Positions 6,871 to 14,260 of a stretch of DNA of 17,726 nucleotides are shown here, in pieces. Numbering within the stretch: position 1 is the first letter of the stretch; each line of letters begins with the position of its first letter. The position numbers were made by a program, and so were the translations under genes. The stretch is from a bacterium (lineage in GTDB: Bacteria > RUG730 > JAAEPJ01): positions 1-17,726 of the forward strand of contig JAAEPJ010000279.1 in assembly GCA_024222485.1 (NCBI GenBank), in the 5' to 3' direction. The notes below the pieces were generated by a model, which was not told the origin of the DNA, searched no databases, and worked only from the letters and a program-made list of their open reading frames with translations.

Positions 6871-7505
6871 AAAAGTCTAAGAAATTAAAAATTTTGATTT
6901 CAAATGGTCCTACCAGAATTTATCTTGACCCTATTAGATATATTACGAATATTTCTAGTGGCAAGATGGGGGCTTCTTTAGCTCGTGCAGCTTGTCAATT
7001 TGCTGAAGTGTGTGTGGTTAATGCGAATGTTAATAGGGATTATGCTGATGCCGAAGTTTTAGATGTTGAGACGAACACTGAGATGTTAGAGGTCTTGACA
7101 AATAAAATTGAAGAGACAAATATATTTATTTCAGTCGCAGCTGTTGTCGATTTCGAACCAATACGGTCACTTAAGAGTAAGATTAAAAATATTAAGCAAT
7201 TAAAGTTTAAAGCTACTGTGGATATTTTGAAGACCTTAGCTTTAAATAAACGCTCTGATCAAATGATAGTGGGGTTTGCACTTGAAACCGAAAATTTACT
7301 TGAAAATGCTTTGGTTAAACTGCGAGAAAAGAACCTAGATATTATTATAGCAAATCGTGCTTCTGAGAGTATGGAAAAGGATCGAGCAAGTGTGATAGTC
7401 ATTGCAAAAGACGGGAGAAAAACGGTTTTTGAGCAAGTACCGAAAGATGAGTTGGCTCATAATATTTTAGATATTATCTTAGCGAATTATCTGTGGGAGA
7501 ATTAA
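6852..7505 (+). CDS. coaB: Phosphopantothenate-cysteine ligase (CoaB half of CoaBC)
   Basis: The 217-aa product matches the CoaB domain, which joins 4'-phosphopantothenate and cysteine using a nucleotide (CTP in bacterial CoaBC), the step before CoaC. ISNGPTRIYLDPIRYITN from residue 16 and SSGKMG at 35-40 are the nucleotide-binding signature; ISVAAVVDFEP at 93-103 and the lysine-rich SKIKNIKQLKFK stretch follow. The ATG at 6852 overlaps coaC by 19 bases and has no Shine-Dalgarno; the frame is closed immediately upstream by TAA 6843-6845. It is either translated by coupling to coaC or joined to it by a -1 slip. Together the two parts total 398 aa, the usual CoaBC size. Confidence 0.9.
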   Translation: MCKINLKKSKKLKILISNGPTRIYLDPIRYITNISSGKMGASLARAACQFAEVCVVNANVNRDYADAEVLDVETNTEMLEVLTNKIEETNIFISVAAVVDFEPIRSLKSKIKNIKQLKFKATVDILKTLALNKRSDQMIVGFALETENLLENALVKLREKNLDIIIANRASESMEKDRASVIVIAKDGRKTVFEQVPKDELAHNILDIILANYLWEN

Positions 7506-7616
7506 GGTTTATGGGTTGAGTTTACTGTTGTTTTATGTTCATATTATAAAAAGAAAATATTTGGGTTATTATGTTTAAATGAGTTTAAATATTAGGTCTA
7601 TAGTGTGTGTGGTGCA

Positions 7617-8285
7617 ATGGAAATAAAAAAAATAATTAAACAGATTATTGATGAAGACATCTTAGATAATGGCGGAGATATCCTTCTTTTAGCTGAGGAT
7701 TTTCCTAAAAGCTTAACTAAAGATGAAAAGTTCCAGGCTCTTAGACTGAAGTATAAAGACTGCCGGAGATGCCGGCTGTGTCATATACGAAAAAATGTTG
7801 TCTTTGGAGAGGGATCGCTTAATGCAAGGTTATTATTACTTACAGAGAGTCCTTGGCAAGAAGAAGATGAACAAGGTTCTCCATTTTTGGGTGATAAAGG
7901 CGATCTTTTGGATAAAATTTTGTTAGCAATTAATTTGCAGCGTAAAGATGTTTTTATCACTGATATTGTGAAATGTGTATCGTATGGAGATGATAGAATT
8001 AGGCGTTTTCCCGTTGAGGATGAGATTTTGAATTGCCAAAAAATTTTTGATGAACAGCTTAAGCTTATTAAGCCTAAGCTAATTGTGCCTTTAGGTAATA
8101 CGGCTTCGCGTGCTATTTTAAAGACAGATAAAGAGGTTACTCAAACAAGAGGTGAAGAGTTTTTATATCGAGGTATTAAGGTTATTCCTACATTTCACCC
8201 TGCATACTTATTACGGGAAACCTATGCGAAAAAGATGGCTTGGGAAGATTTTCAAAAGATTAGAGATTTTTTAAGGGAGCAGTAG
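7617..8285 (+). CDS. Uracil-DNA glycosylase, family 4 (iron-sulfur type)
   Basis: This 222-aa protein probably removes uracil from DNA in base-excision repair. I use ATG 7617; an in-frame GTG at 7605 would add four residues, and neither has a clear ribosome site. Numbering from the GTG, C53, C56, C124 and C144 are the likely 4Fe-4S ligands (CRRC, then VKC and LNC); C59 is extra. VVFGEG, SPFLGDKGDLLDKIL, DIVKC, LIVPLGNTASRAIL and motif HPAYLLR are family hallmarks. Motif A is unusual: TESPWQEED where GEGPGEEED or GEAPG is typical, and the gap between the last two cysteines is about four residues longer than in Thermus UDGa. Family membership is secure; activity on uracil is inferred. Confidence 0.85.
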   Translation: MEIKKIIKQIIDEDILDNGGDILLLAEDFPKSLTKDEKFQALRLKYKDCRRCRLCHIRKNVVFGEGSLNARLLLLTESPWQEEDEQGSPFLGDKGDLLDKILLAINLQRKDVFITDIVKCVSYGDDRIRRFPVEDEILNCQKIFDEQLKLIKPKLIVPLGNTASRAILKTDKEVTQTRGEEFLYRGIKVIPTFHPAYLLRETYAKKMAWEDFQKIRDFLREQ

Positions 8286-8314
8286 AGGTATCGGAATATC
8301 TACCTTTTAAACCT

Positions 8315-9064
8315 ATGGAAATATTACATAATATTAGTTTAGCTGATTATACGACTTTGAAAATTGGTGGGATTGTTAGAAATTTTTATATCGTAAGAAA
8401 TTTGGTTGAGCTTAAGCAAGTCTCTTCTTTGGATCATGCGCGTGTGCTTGGCTCAGGCTCAAATATTTTAGTTAATGATGGCAAGTTGGACTTTGATATT
8501 ATTAAGCTTGACGGGGATTTTAAAAAAAATACCATTAAAAATGGTAAGATTTCTGTCGGTGCAGGAGCAAGTCTTGCAAAAGTTTTGCAAGAAACAGCCC
8601 ATGCGGGGCTTTCAGGGCTAGAGATTTTTGCCGGTATTCCGGGAACAGTAGGTGGAGCAGTTTTTGGTGAGATTAGTACAAAATATGGTAAGATTTCAGA
8701 CTATATTGTTGCTGTCAATGTGATAGATGGAATTATTGTTGAGGTTGAGTTTTGTTTAAAAAAAGCTGAGCCGCAAAAAATTAAAGAAGCTATCAAGAAA
8801 AATTTAATAGAAAAAGTTGCCTCACAGCCATATGGCAAAAATACTGCAGGCTGTGTATTTCGTAATAAGCAAGGTGTTTCTAGTGGCATGCTTATTGATC
8901 AAGCAGGCCTTAAAGGTCGACAAATCGGTAAGGTAAAAATTTCTTGTAAACATGCTAATTTTTTTATTGCAGACCATGGGGCAAGTTTTAAAGATTTTTT
9001 AGCTTTGGTTGAAGATGTAAAGATTAGGCTTAACTTAGAGACTGAGATCCAAATATGGAAATGA
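8315..9064 (+). CDS. murB: UDP-N-acetylenolpyruvoylglucosamine reductase, compact form
   Basis: MurB uses NADPH and FAD to make UDP-MurNAc for peptidoglycan. The FAD domain is clear: TTLKIGG at 13-19, LGSGSNILVND at 45-55, VGAGASL, and GLSGLEIFAGIPGTVGGAVF at 98-117. The C-terminal domain has SQPYGKNTAGCVFRN, GMLIDQAGLKG and KHANFFI. At 249 aa it is shorter than usual (about 280-300 for type II). The segment between VNVIDG and FCLKKAEP is missing about 20 residues, including the YRxS substrate-binding arginine, and NAGAYG is replaced by EISTKYG. The proton-donor serine position carries C180. N184 and the C-terminal E244 remain. It sits before ddl, as expected for wall genes. Confidence 0.9.
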   Translation: MEILHNISLADYTTLKIGGIVRNFYIVRNLVELKQVSSLDHARVLGSGSNILVNDGKLDFDIIKLDGDFKKNTIKNGKISVGAGASLAKVLQETAHAGLSGLEIFAGIPGTVGGAVFGEISTKYGKISDYIVAVNVIDGIIVEVEFCLKKAEPQKIKEAIKKNLIEKVASQPYGKNTAGCVFRNKQGVSSGMLIDQAGLKGRQIGKVKISCKHANFFIADHGASFKDFLALVEDVKIRLNLETEIQIWK

Positions 9065-9124
9065 TTCTTACATATAAATAACTTATTTTTAATATTTTTT
9101 TATAGTTGAAAAAAAGGTGCTCAG

Positions 9125-10030
9125 GTGAATTCAGAAATAGTTAAATTTCAAATATTAAGAGAAAAGAAAATCCTTGTGCTTTATGGTGGCTGGAGTGCTG
9201 AGCGTGATATTTCTTGTTTGACAGGGAAAGCTATTTTATCATCCTTGCTTCATCAGAGATTTAATGTTGCTGGTTTTGATGTGAGAGAAGATAATTTAGC
9301 GGACATTGATTGTGATATTGCGTATATTGCTCTGCATGGAACTGGGGGGGAAGACGGTATTATTCAGGATTTTTTAGCAAGTAAAGGTATTTGTTATACA
9401 GGGTCTAATGCGACTGTCTCCCGTGTTTGTATTGATAAGTTTCGTACGAAGCAAAAACTGGATGCTTTAAATATTCCAACTCCGAGCTATTTTAAAAGTA
9501 AGGTAGCTAAGCTTGTTTTCAAAGGGGAGCCAATTGTTTGTAAGGCGATGAATGAGGGCTCAGCTATCGGTGTGCATATTATTAAAACGCAAGAAGACTT
9601 CGAAAGAGCTATCTTAGACCTTAGTAAGTATAATGAAGTTATGGTTGAGGAGTACATTGCTGGTCGTGAGTTTACTGTCGGAATTGTTGGCGATTTGGTT
9701 TTGCCTGTGATTGAGATCGTTTCAGCAAATGAGTTTTATGATTTTGATGCAAAATATTCTTTGGGGAAATCGAAACACCTGTTTCCTTTAGGGTTTGATT
9801 TTTTAAAAGATTTGGCAAAAAAGACACATGATGCTTTGGGGTGTCGTGCAGTTAGTCGTGTAGATTTTATGCTTGATAAAGCTGGGAAGCCTTTTGTGAT
9901 TGAAATTAATACAATTCCGGGGATGACGGAGACTAGTCTTTTACCGGATGCTGCAGCCAAAATTGGCATTAATTTTGATGATCTGGTCTTTAGGATTTTA
10001 GAAACGAGTGTTTTTAATAAAGTTTTTTGA
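9125..10030 (+). CDS. ddl: D-alanine-D-alanine ligase
   Basis: This cytosolic ATP-grasp enzyme makes the D-Ala-D-Ala dipeptide of peptidoglycan precursors. The start is GTG 9125 with AAGGTG six bases upstream. The 301-aa length fits DdlB. Motifs in order: GGWSAERDIS with E26, HGTGGEDG at 71-78, CKAMNEGSAIGV with S146, VEEYIAGREFTVG, DFDAKYSLG with Y211, SRVDF with R245 and D247, and IEINTIPGMTETSLLP with E260 and N262. These correspond to the E. coli substrate and Mg residues E15, S150, Y216, R255, D257, E270 and N272. The active-site Y211 favours a D-Ala-D-Ala rather than a D-Ala-D-Lac product. It lies 60 bases after murB. Confidence 0.96.
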   Translation: MNSEIVKFQILREKKILVLYGGWSAERDISCLTGKAILSSLLHQRFNVAGFDVREDNLADIDCDIAYIALHGTGGEDGIIQDFLASKGICYTGSNATVSRVCIDKFRTKQKLDALNIPTPSYFKSKVAKLVFKGEPIVCKAMNEGSAIGVHIIKTQEDFERAILDLSKYNEVMVEEYIAGREFTVGIVGDLVLPVIEIVSANEFYDFDAKYSLGKSKHLFPLGFDFLKDLAKKTHDALGCRAVSRVDFMLDKAGKPFVIEINTIPGMTETSLLPDAAAKIGINFDDLVFRILETSVFNKVF

Positions 10031-10055
10031 AAAATTGTTTATTAGTTGATAAAAT
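10027..10055 (+). promoter_or_regulatory. Candidate promoter for hisG and the small lipoprotein gene
   Basis: TTGAAA (10027-10032) and TAAAAT (10050-10055) are 17 bases apart. The -35 overlaps the ddl stop codon, and the predicted start near 10062 would give a leader of about 85 nt before hisG. I see no leader peptide rich in histidine. Confidence 0.4.
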
Positions 10056-10146
10056 AGATGAAGTATAAATTTTCAATACTGTAAATGGATGCATATACAT
10101 ATTATTTAAGGGTAGTTACCTTACTTTAAACTGAGGAGATAATAAA

Positions 10147-11022
10147 ATGACAAAAAAACTTAAACTAGGGTTGCCAAAAGGTAGCCTTCAAAATTCTACG
10201 GTTGCACTTTTTTCTAAGGCAGGGTTTAATATTTCGGTTAGCTCAAGATCTTACTTTCCTAAAGTTGACGATGCAGAAATTGAGGTAATGTTAATTCGTG
10301 CACAAGAAATGGCTCGTTATATTGAGGAGGGAGTCATTGATGTGGGCTTAACAGGTAAAGACTGGATTGTTGAGTGTGATGCTGATGTTGTAGAAATCGC
10401 AGACTTAGTTTATGGCAAAGTCACATCTAATCTTGTGAGATGGGTTTTGGCTGTACCGAATGATTCAGATATTAATAGCGTCAAAGATTTAGAAGGCAAA
10501 AGAATAGCAACAGAATTAGTGGGGACAACGGAACGATATTTAGCAAAGCATGCTGTTAAGGCTGATGTTGAGTTCTCATGGGGTGCAACTGAGGTTAAAG
10601 CCCCTAAGCTTGTTGACGCAATTGTAGAGTTAACGGAAACAGGGAGCTCTTTAGTTGCCAATAACTTAAGAATCGTTGATACATTGGTTGAATCTACGAC
10701 TAAGTTTATTGCGAATAAAGCGGCAATGTCCGATGAATTTAAAGTCAAAAAAATTAAAAATATTGCCATGCTGCTTGAAGGCGCTTTAAAAGCTAAGTCA
10801 ATGGTTGGGCTTAAGATGAATATTAAAAAAGATAGTTTAACTCATGTTCTAGCTGTTTTACCTGCGTTGCAAAAACCAACGATTTCAGCATTATCTGATG
10901 ATAATTGGTATGCGATTGATACCGTTATTGAAGAGTTTGTCGTGCGTGAGATTATTCCTAAGCTCAGAGATCTTGGTGCTGAAGGGATTATTGAATATCC
11001 CCTTAATAAGGTGATTTTATAA
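10147..11022 (+). CDS. hisG: ATP phosphoribosyltransferase, long form
   Basis: HisG joins ATP and PRPP in the first step of histidine synthesis. [14 protein letters not shown] near the start, the [10 protein letters not shown] loop, [14 protein letters not shown], and the PRPP-binding stretch [19 protein letters not shown] are characteristic. The 291-aa length and the extra C-terminal domain (about residues 215-291, ending [12 protein letters not shown]) mark the long, hexameric, HisZ-independent form, in which that domain binds histidine for feedback inhibition. The start is set by AGGAGAT six bases before the ATG. No other his gene is near, so the pathway must be encoded elsewhere or be incomplete. 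A small lipoprotein gene follows after 18 bases. Confidence 0.96.
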   Translation: MTKKLKLGLPKGSLQNSTVALFSKAGFNISVSSRSYFPKVDDAEIEVMLIRAQEMARYIEEGVIDVGLTGKDWIVECDADVVEIADLVYGKVTSNLVRWVLAVPNDSDINSVKDLEGKRIATELVGTTERYLAKHAVKADVEFSWGATEVKAPKLVDAIVELTETGSSLVANNLRIVDTLVESTTKFIANKAAMSDEFKVKKIKNIAMLLEGALKAKSMVGLKMNIKKDSLTHVLAVLPALQKPTISALSDDNWYAIDTVIEEFVVREIIPKLRDLGAEGIIEYPLNKVIL

Positions 11023-11040
11023 GCGATAAGGGAGGAGATT

Positions 11041-11229
11041 ATGATAAAAAAGATAATATTTTTATTAATGATTTTTTTAGTAATTATTAGTTTGATAGGT
11101 TGCACGGTTTATAATGTTACTCCTACTAGAAAACATAGAAAGTATAAAAAACATAGGAAGTATAGAAAAAATAAGGTTGTTGTGAATAATAAAATTGTTC
11201 ATAAACATAAAAAACTTCATCATTATTAA
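11041..11229 (+). CDS. Small, very basic lipoprotein of unknown function
   Basis: I do not recognise a family. The 62-aa product starts with MIKK, a hydrophobic core, and the lipobox LIGC with C21, so it is probably cleaved by signal peptidase II and lipid-anchored. The mature part is only about 42 residues and is packed with Lys, Arg and His (RKHRKYKKHRKYRKNK, then a histidine-rich end HKHKKLHHY). The ribosome site GGGAGGAG is one of the strongest in the window, six bases or so from the ATG, which argues that this is a real gene. It follows hisG by 18 bases and is probably co-transcribed. Binding of an anionic partner (LPS, peptidoglycan) or of metals is possible from the composition but unproven. 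Confidence 0.75.
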   Translation: MIKKIIFLLMIFLVIISLIGCTVYNVTPTRKHRKYKKHRKYRKNKVVVNNKIVHKHKKLHHY

Positions 11230-11291
11230 TTTTATATTGTATCTGTAATTAGTTATTTTAAAGAAATATTATAATCAAAAGAGGTTTTACT

Positions 11292-12767
11292 ATGACAACA
11301 AGGGTTAGATTTGCTCCGAGTCCTACGGGATATTTACATATTGGTGGAGCGAGAACAGCACTTTATAATTATTTATTTGCTCGTCATACCCAAGGAAAGT
11401 TTATTTTGCGTATTGAGGATACGGATGAACTTCGTTCTTCTGATGAAGCAGTGGTAGCGATTTTAGAAGGATTATCTTGGCTTGGTCTTGATTGGGATGA
11501 GGGACCTGTGGTTAAGCAAGATGGGTCTCTTGGCATAAAGGGGGCTCATGGACCATATTTTCAGATGGAAAGGCGTGCTCTTTATTTTGAACATATTGAG
11601 AGACTTTTAGCTGAGGGGAAGGCTTATGAGTGTTATTGTTCAACGGATGAGCTAAAGGCTAAACGCGAGCGTGCACAACAAGAGAAGCGTCCGCCAAAAT
11701 ATGATAATCATTGTCGTCATCTAACCGCTCAGCAGGTATCAGCATTTAAAAAAGAACAGCGAAAGCCTGTAATCCGTTTTAAAAATTCAGGGACAGGAAC
11801 TACAGTTTTTAAAGATATTATTAAAGGTGAGGTTAAATTCGAGAATGCCTTATTAGATGATTTTGTGATTGTTAAGCCCAATGGTGTTCCACTTTATAAC
11901 TTGGCAGTTGTTTTAGATGATGCTTTAATGGAGATTACGCATGTTATTAGAGGTGATGACCACATTTCAAATACTCCACGCCAAGTAATGCTTTATCAAG
12001 CATTGGGTTTTAAACTACCCGTTTTTGCACATATCCCCATGATTTTAGGGGGAGATGGTTCTAGGCTTTCCAAGCGGCATGGAGCAGCTTCTGTAACAGC
12101 TTATAGAGATCAGGGTTATTTAAAAGAAGCAGTTCTCAACTATTTGGCACTTCTTGGTTGGTCAACGACGGATTCACAGCAGCTTTTTGAATCACAAGAG
12201 TTAATCAAAAAATTTACTTTAGAGAGATGTAGCGGTAGTGCAGCGATTTTTGATGAGCAAAAACTTTTATGGATGAATGGTGAGTATATTCGTTCTCAGA
12301 GTTTAGATGAGTTTACTGATATTGCGATTCCTTACTTAAAAGAAGCAGGTTTGCTGCCTGCTCTGTTTGACCGTGAAAGGCTAAAAAAAATTATTAAGCT
12401 AGAACAGGAGAAAGTTAAATACTTAACAGATATCCCTAAGCTATTTGATTTTATGCTTCAAGATGAGATTGTATATCATGAAAAAGATGTTGCAAAAGTC
12501 TTAAAAAAGGAAGGTTCACAAACAATTTTAGAGGACATGTTAGAGAGAGTTAACCTTCTAAATAACTTTACAGCGGATAGTTTAGAGAAATTATGCCGTG
12601 ATTATGCAGATGAGGAAGGCATTAAGACGGGGATGGTTTTTCATCCCTTACGCGTTGCAACTTCAGGGCGGGCAAAAGGTCCAAGTTTATTTCATTACTT
12701 AGAAGTTTTAGGCAAGGATGTTGTCTGCGTTAGGATAGAAAAAGCGCTAACTGAGTTTTTTAGATAG
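11292..12767 (+). CDS. gltX: Glutamyl-tRNA synthetase
   Basis: This class I synthetase charges tRNA-Glu. The HIGH-type motif is PSPTGYLHIGGARTALYN at 10-27 and the KMSKS-type motif SRLSKR at 257-262. A zinc site like that of E. coli is present: C114, C116, Y137 and C141 in the pattern CxC, YxxxC. The 491-aa length is typical, with a small extra loop near residues 74-86. The C-terminal anticodon-binding region ends with HPLRVATSGRAKGPSLFHYLEVLG. The start has AAGAGG seven bases upstream. Whether it is discriminating, or also charges tRNA-Gln for later amidation, cannot be decided here; no glnS or gatCAB is in view. Confidence 0.97.
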   Translation: MTTRVRFAPSPTGYLHIGGARTALYNYLFARHTQGKFILRIEDTDELRSSDEAVVAILEGLSWLGLDWDEGPVVKQDGSLGIKGAHGPYFQMERRALYFEHIERLLAEGKAYECYCSTDELKAKRERAQQEKRPPKYDNHCRHLTAQQVSAFKKEQRKPVIRFKNSGTGTTVFKDIIKGEVKFENALLDDFVIVKPNGVPLYNLAVVLDDALMEITHVIRGDDHISNTPRQVMLYQALGFKLPVFAHIPMILGGDGSRLSKRHGAASVTAYRDQGYLKEAVLNYLALLGWSTTDSQQLFESQELIKKFTLERCSGSAAIFDEQKLLWMNGEYIRSQSLDEFTDIAIPYLKEAGLLPALFDRERLKKIIKLEQEKVKYLTDIPKLFDFMLQDEIVYHEKDVAKVLKKEGSQTILEDMLERVNLLNNFTADSLEKLCRDYADEEGIKTGMVFHPLRVATSGRAKGPSLFHYLEVLGKDVVCVRIEKALTEFFR

Positions 12768-12840
12768 TGACTGGAAAGGTCCAGCGAGTATTCGTAAATA
12801 TTATCGCTATTATCTTTCAGAATAATGGATAATAAATGAG

Positions 12841-12884
12841 CTATAAATAACTATTTTATTGTTGTTATTTATGGGGTATTTTTT
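12841..12884 (+). terminator. Candidate rho-independent terminator after gltX
   Basis: An 11-bp stem, ctataaataac (12841-12851) with gttatttatgg (12864-12874), contains one G-T pair and a 12-base loop; a T6 run follows at 12879-12884 after four bases. The stem is AT-rich and the T-run slightly displaced, so strength is uncertain. A weaker imperfect hairpin lies just upstream around 12784-12807. Confidence 0.5.
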
Positions 12885-12928
12885 GTTAGAGAGTAAAGAT
12901 TAAAAGGTTAATATTTAAAGGAGGGGAT

Positions 12929-13207
12929 ATGGCAGAAACCCGAACAAAAACTTCAAAAGATCAAGATCCAATGTTTTTAAGTTTGATTTTGTCTTTGGCA
13001 CAAGCTGCGCTTGTTTGTCTTGGTAAGATGAAAGGACAAAATGGTGATATTAAGGTTGACCTTGATCAAGCGAGTCTTAATATTGGAATGATCAGAGTTT
13101 TAAAAGAGAAGACTCAAAATAATTTAACAAAAGATGAAGCGAAGTCCTTAAGTTCAACCTTAAAAGATCTTGAGGTTCATTATACTGATGAAGCTAATAA
13201 AAATTAA
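12929..13207 (+). CDS. DUF1844 family protein
   Basis: This 92-aa cytosolic protein matches the DUF1844 pattern: an N-terminal charged tail, then FLSLILSLAQAALVCLGKM at 16-34, DLDQASLNIGMIRVLKEKTQNNLT at 45-68, and a C-terminal helix ending in a DLEVHY-like motif. The family is known from Planctomycetes, Deltaproteobacteria and several candidate phyla, and has no assigned function. It is predicted to be helical with no signal peptide. AAAGGAGGGG upstream of the ATG is a very strong ribosome site. Its last 20 bases overlap the start of mltG, so the two are probably expressed together. Confidence 0.85.
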   Translation: MAETRTKTSKDQDPMFLSLILSLAQAALVCLGKMKGQNGDIKVDLDQASLNIGMIRVLKEKTQNNLTKDEAKSLSSTLKDLEVHYTDEANKN

Positions 13208-14102
13208 ATTTTTTTTTATTATTATTATTTTAACTTCTTTGCTATCTGCTAATGACTTTATGCAAATAGTTGCCATTCAAAATGGTATGTCTACTTATGC
13301 TATTGCTAGAGCTCTTAAAAAAGCTGGGGTCATTCAAAGTGAAAAGTTATTTCTTGTTTTAGTAAGGCTTCGTCGAGCAGACAAAAAACTAAAAACAGGG
13401 ACATACTCATTTAAACAGAAGTCTTCTATCCTTAAAGTTATTAATAAACTGGTAAAAGGTGAAGGGCTTTTAACTAAGGTTATGATTCCTGAAGGTATTT
13501 CTAAACAGGAGATTGCTCTAAGATTGGCTGCACATTCACTCGGCGATGAATCAAAATTTTTAGAGATTATTAATAAAAAAAAGCTGGAAGGATATTTGTT
13601 TCCAGATACATATTATTTTAGTCCTACATTATCTGAAGATCAAATTTTATCAGAAATGCTCGAAACTTTTCATGATCAGACTTTTGATATTTTAAATAAT
13701 GTGTCAAATAAAGACGAAATTATTATTATTTCATCTTTGATTGAAAAGGAAGCAAAAATTATCTCAGAAAAACCAATGATTGCTTCGGTTATTTATAATA
13801 GACTAAAAAAAAGGCAGTATTTGCAAATAGATGCGACTGTTCAATATGTTTTAGAAAATAAATATGGTAATAGAAAAAAAAGGTTGTTCTTTAAAGATTT
13901 AAAAATAAAGTCACCTTATAATACTTATTTAAGAAGTGGGTTACCCCCAGGACCTATTTGCTCTCCGAGTTTGACTTCTATAAAGGCTGCGCTTTTCCCT
14001 GCAGATACTAATTATTATTTTTATGTGAGAAGTAAAAAAAATGATGGGTCACATATTTTTTCTGAAACTTTTAGAAAGCATTTAAGAGCTAAAAAAAAAT
14101 AA
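13188..14102 (+). CDS. mltG: Endolytic murein transglycosylase MltG
   Basis: MltG cuts nascent glycan strands at the inner membrane and influences strand length. From ATG 13188 the protein is 305 aa; an in-frame TTG at 13170 is possible but the ATG gives a normal membrane anchor (residues 1-21). Residues about 25-90 form the LysM-like part. The YceG domain contains MIPEGISKQEIALRLA, LEGYLFPDTYYF, the catalytic motif SSLIEKEA with E186 (E. coli E218), SVIYNRL, QIDATVQYVL, SPYNTYLRSGLPPGPI and ALFPADTNYYFYV. The sequence is complete and slightly shorter than E. coli MltG (340 aa). The ATG lies inside the DUF1844 gene with GAGG 14 bases away, so coupling is likely. Confidence 0.95.
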   Translation: MKLIKIKFFFIIIILTSLLSANDFMQIVAIQNGMSTYAIARALKKAGVIQSEKLFLVLVRLRRADKKLKTGTYSFKQKSSILKVINKLVKGEGLLTKVMIPEGISKQEIALRLAAHSLGDESKFLEIINKKKLEGYLFPDTYYFSPTLSEDQILSEMLETFHDQTFDILNNVSNKDEIIIISSLIEKEAKIISEKPMIASVIYNRLKKRQYLQIDATVQYVLENKYGNRKKRLFFKDLKIKSPYNTYLRSGLPPGPICSPSLTSIKAALFPADTNYYFYVRSKKNDGSHIFSETFRKHLRAKKK

Positions 14103-14200
14103 TTTCTTTTAATTTTAAATTATTGATGATTTTTCGTTAGCTTAAACTGTAATTTCTTTCCTTTAATTCCTATAAAAAGTCTACTCTTATAATTGCAAAA

Positions 14201-14209
14201 TGCTATAAT
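14201..14209 (+). promoter_or_regulatory. Extended -10 promoter of bioA
   Basis: TGCTATAAT is a perfect extended -10 (TGn followed by TATAAT). The -35 position 17 bases upstream is poor, as is common with extended -10 promoters. The predicted start near 14216 leaves a leader of about 45 nt before the bioA ATG. I see no palindromic biotin-repressor operator overlapping it. Confidence 0.55.
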
Positions 14210-14260
14210 AAAAAATATCGAAATAATTTTTAATTTTAATGCAGGATATAAGGAGCTATT

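Noticed and set aside
11270-11275. Perfect TATAAT just before gltX
   Set aside because: A start from this -10 would fall at or inside the gltX ribosome site, and no -35 or TGn extension fits; in AT-rich sequence such hexamers occur by chance.
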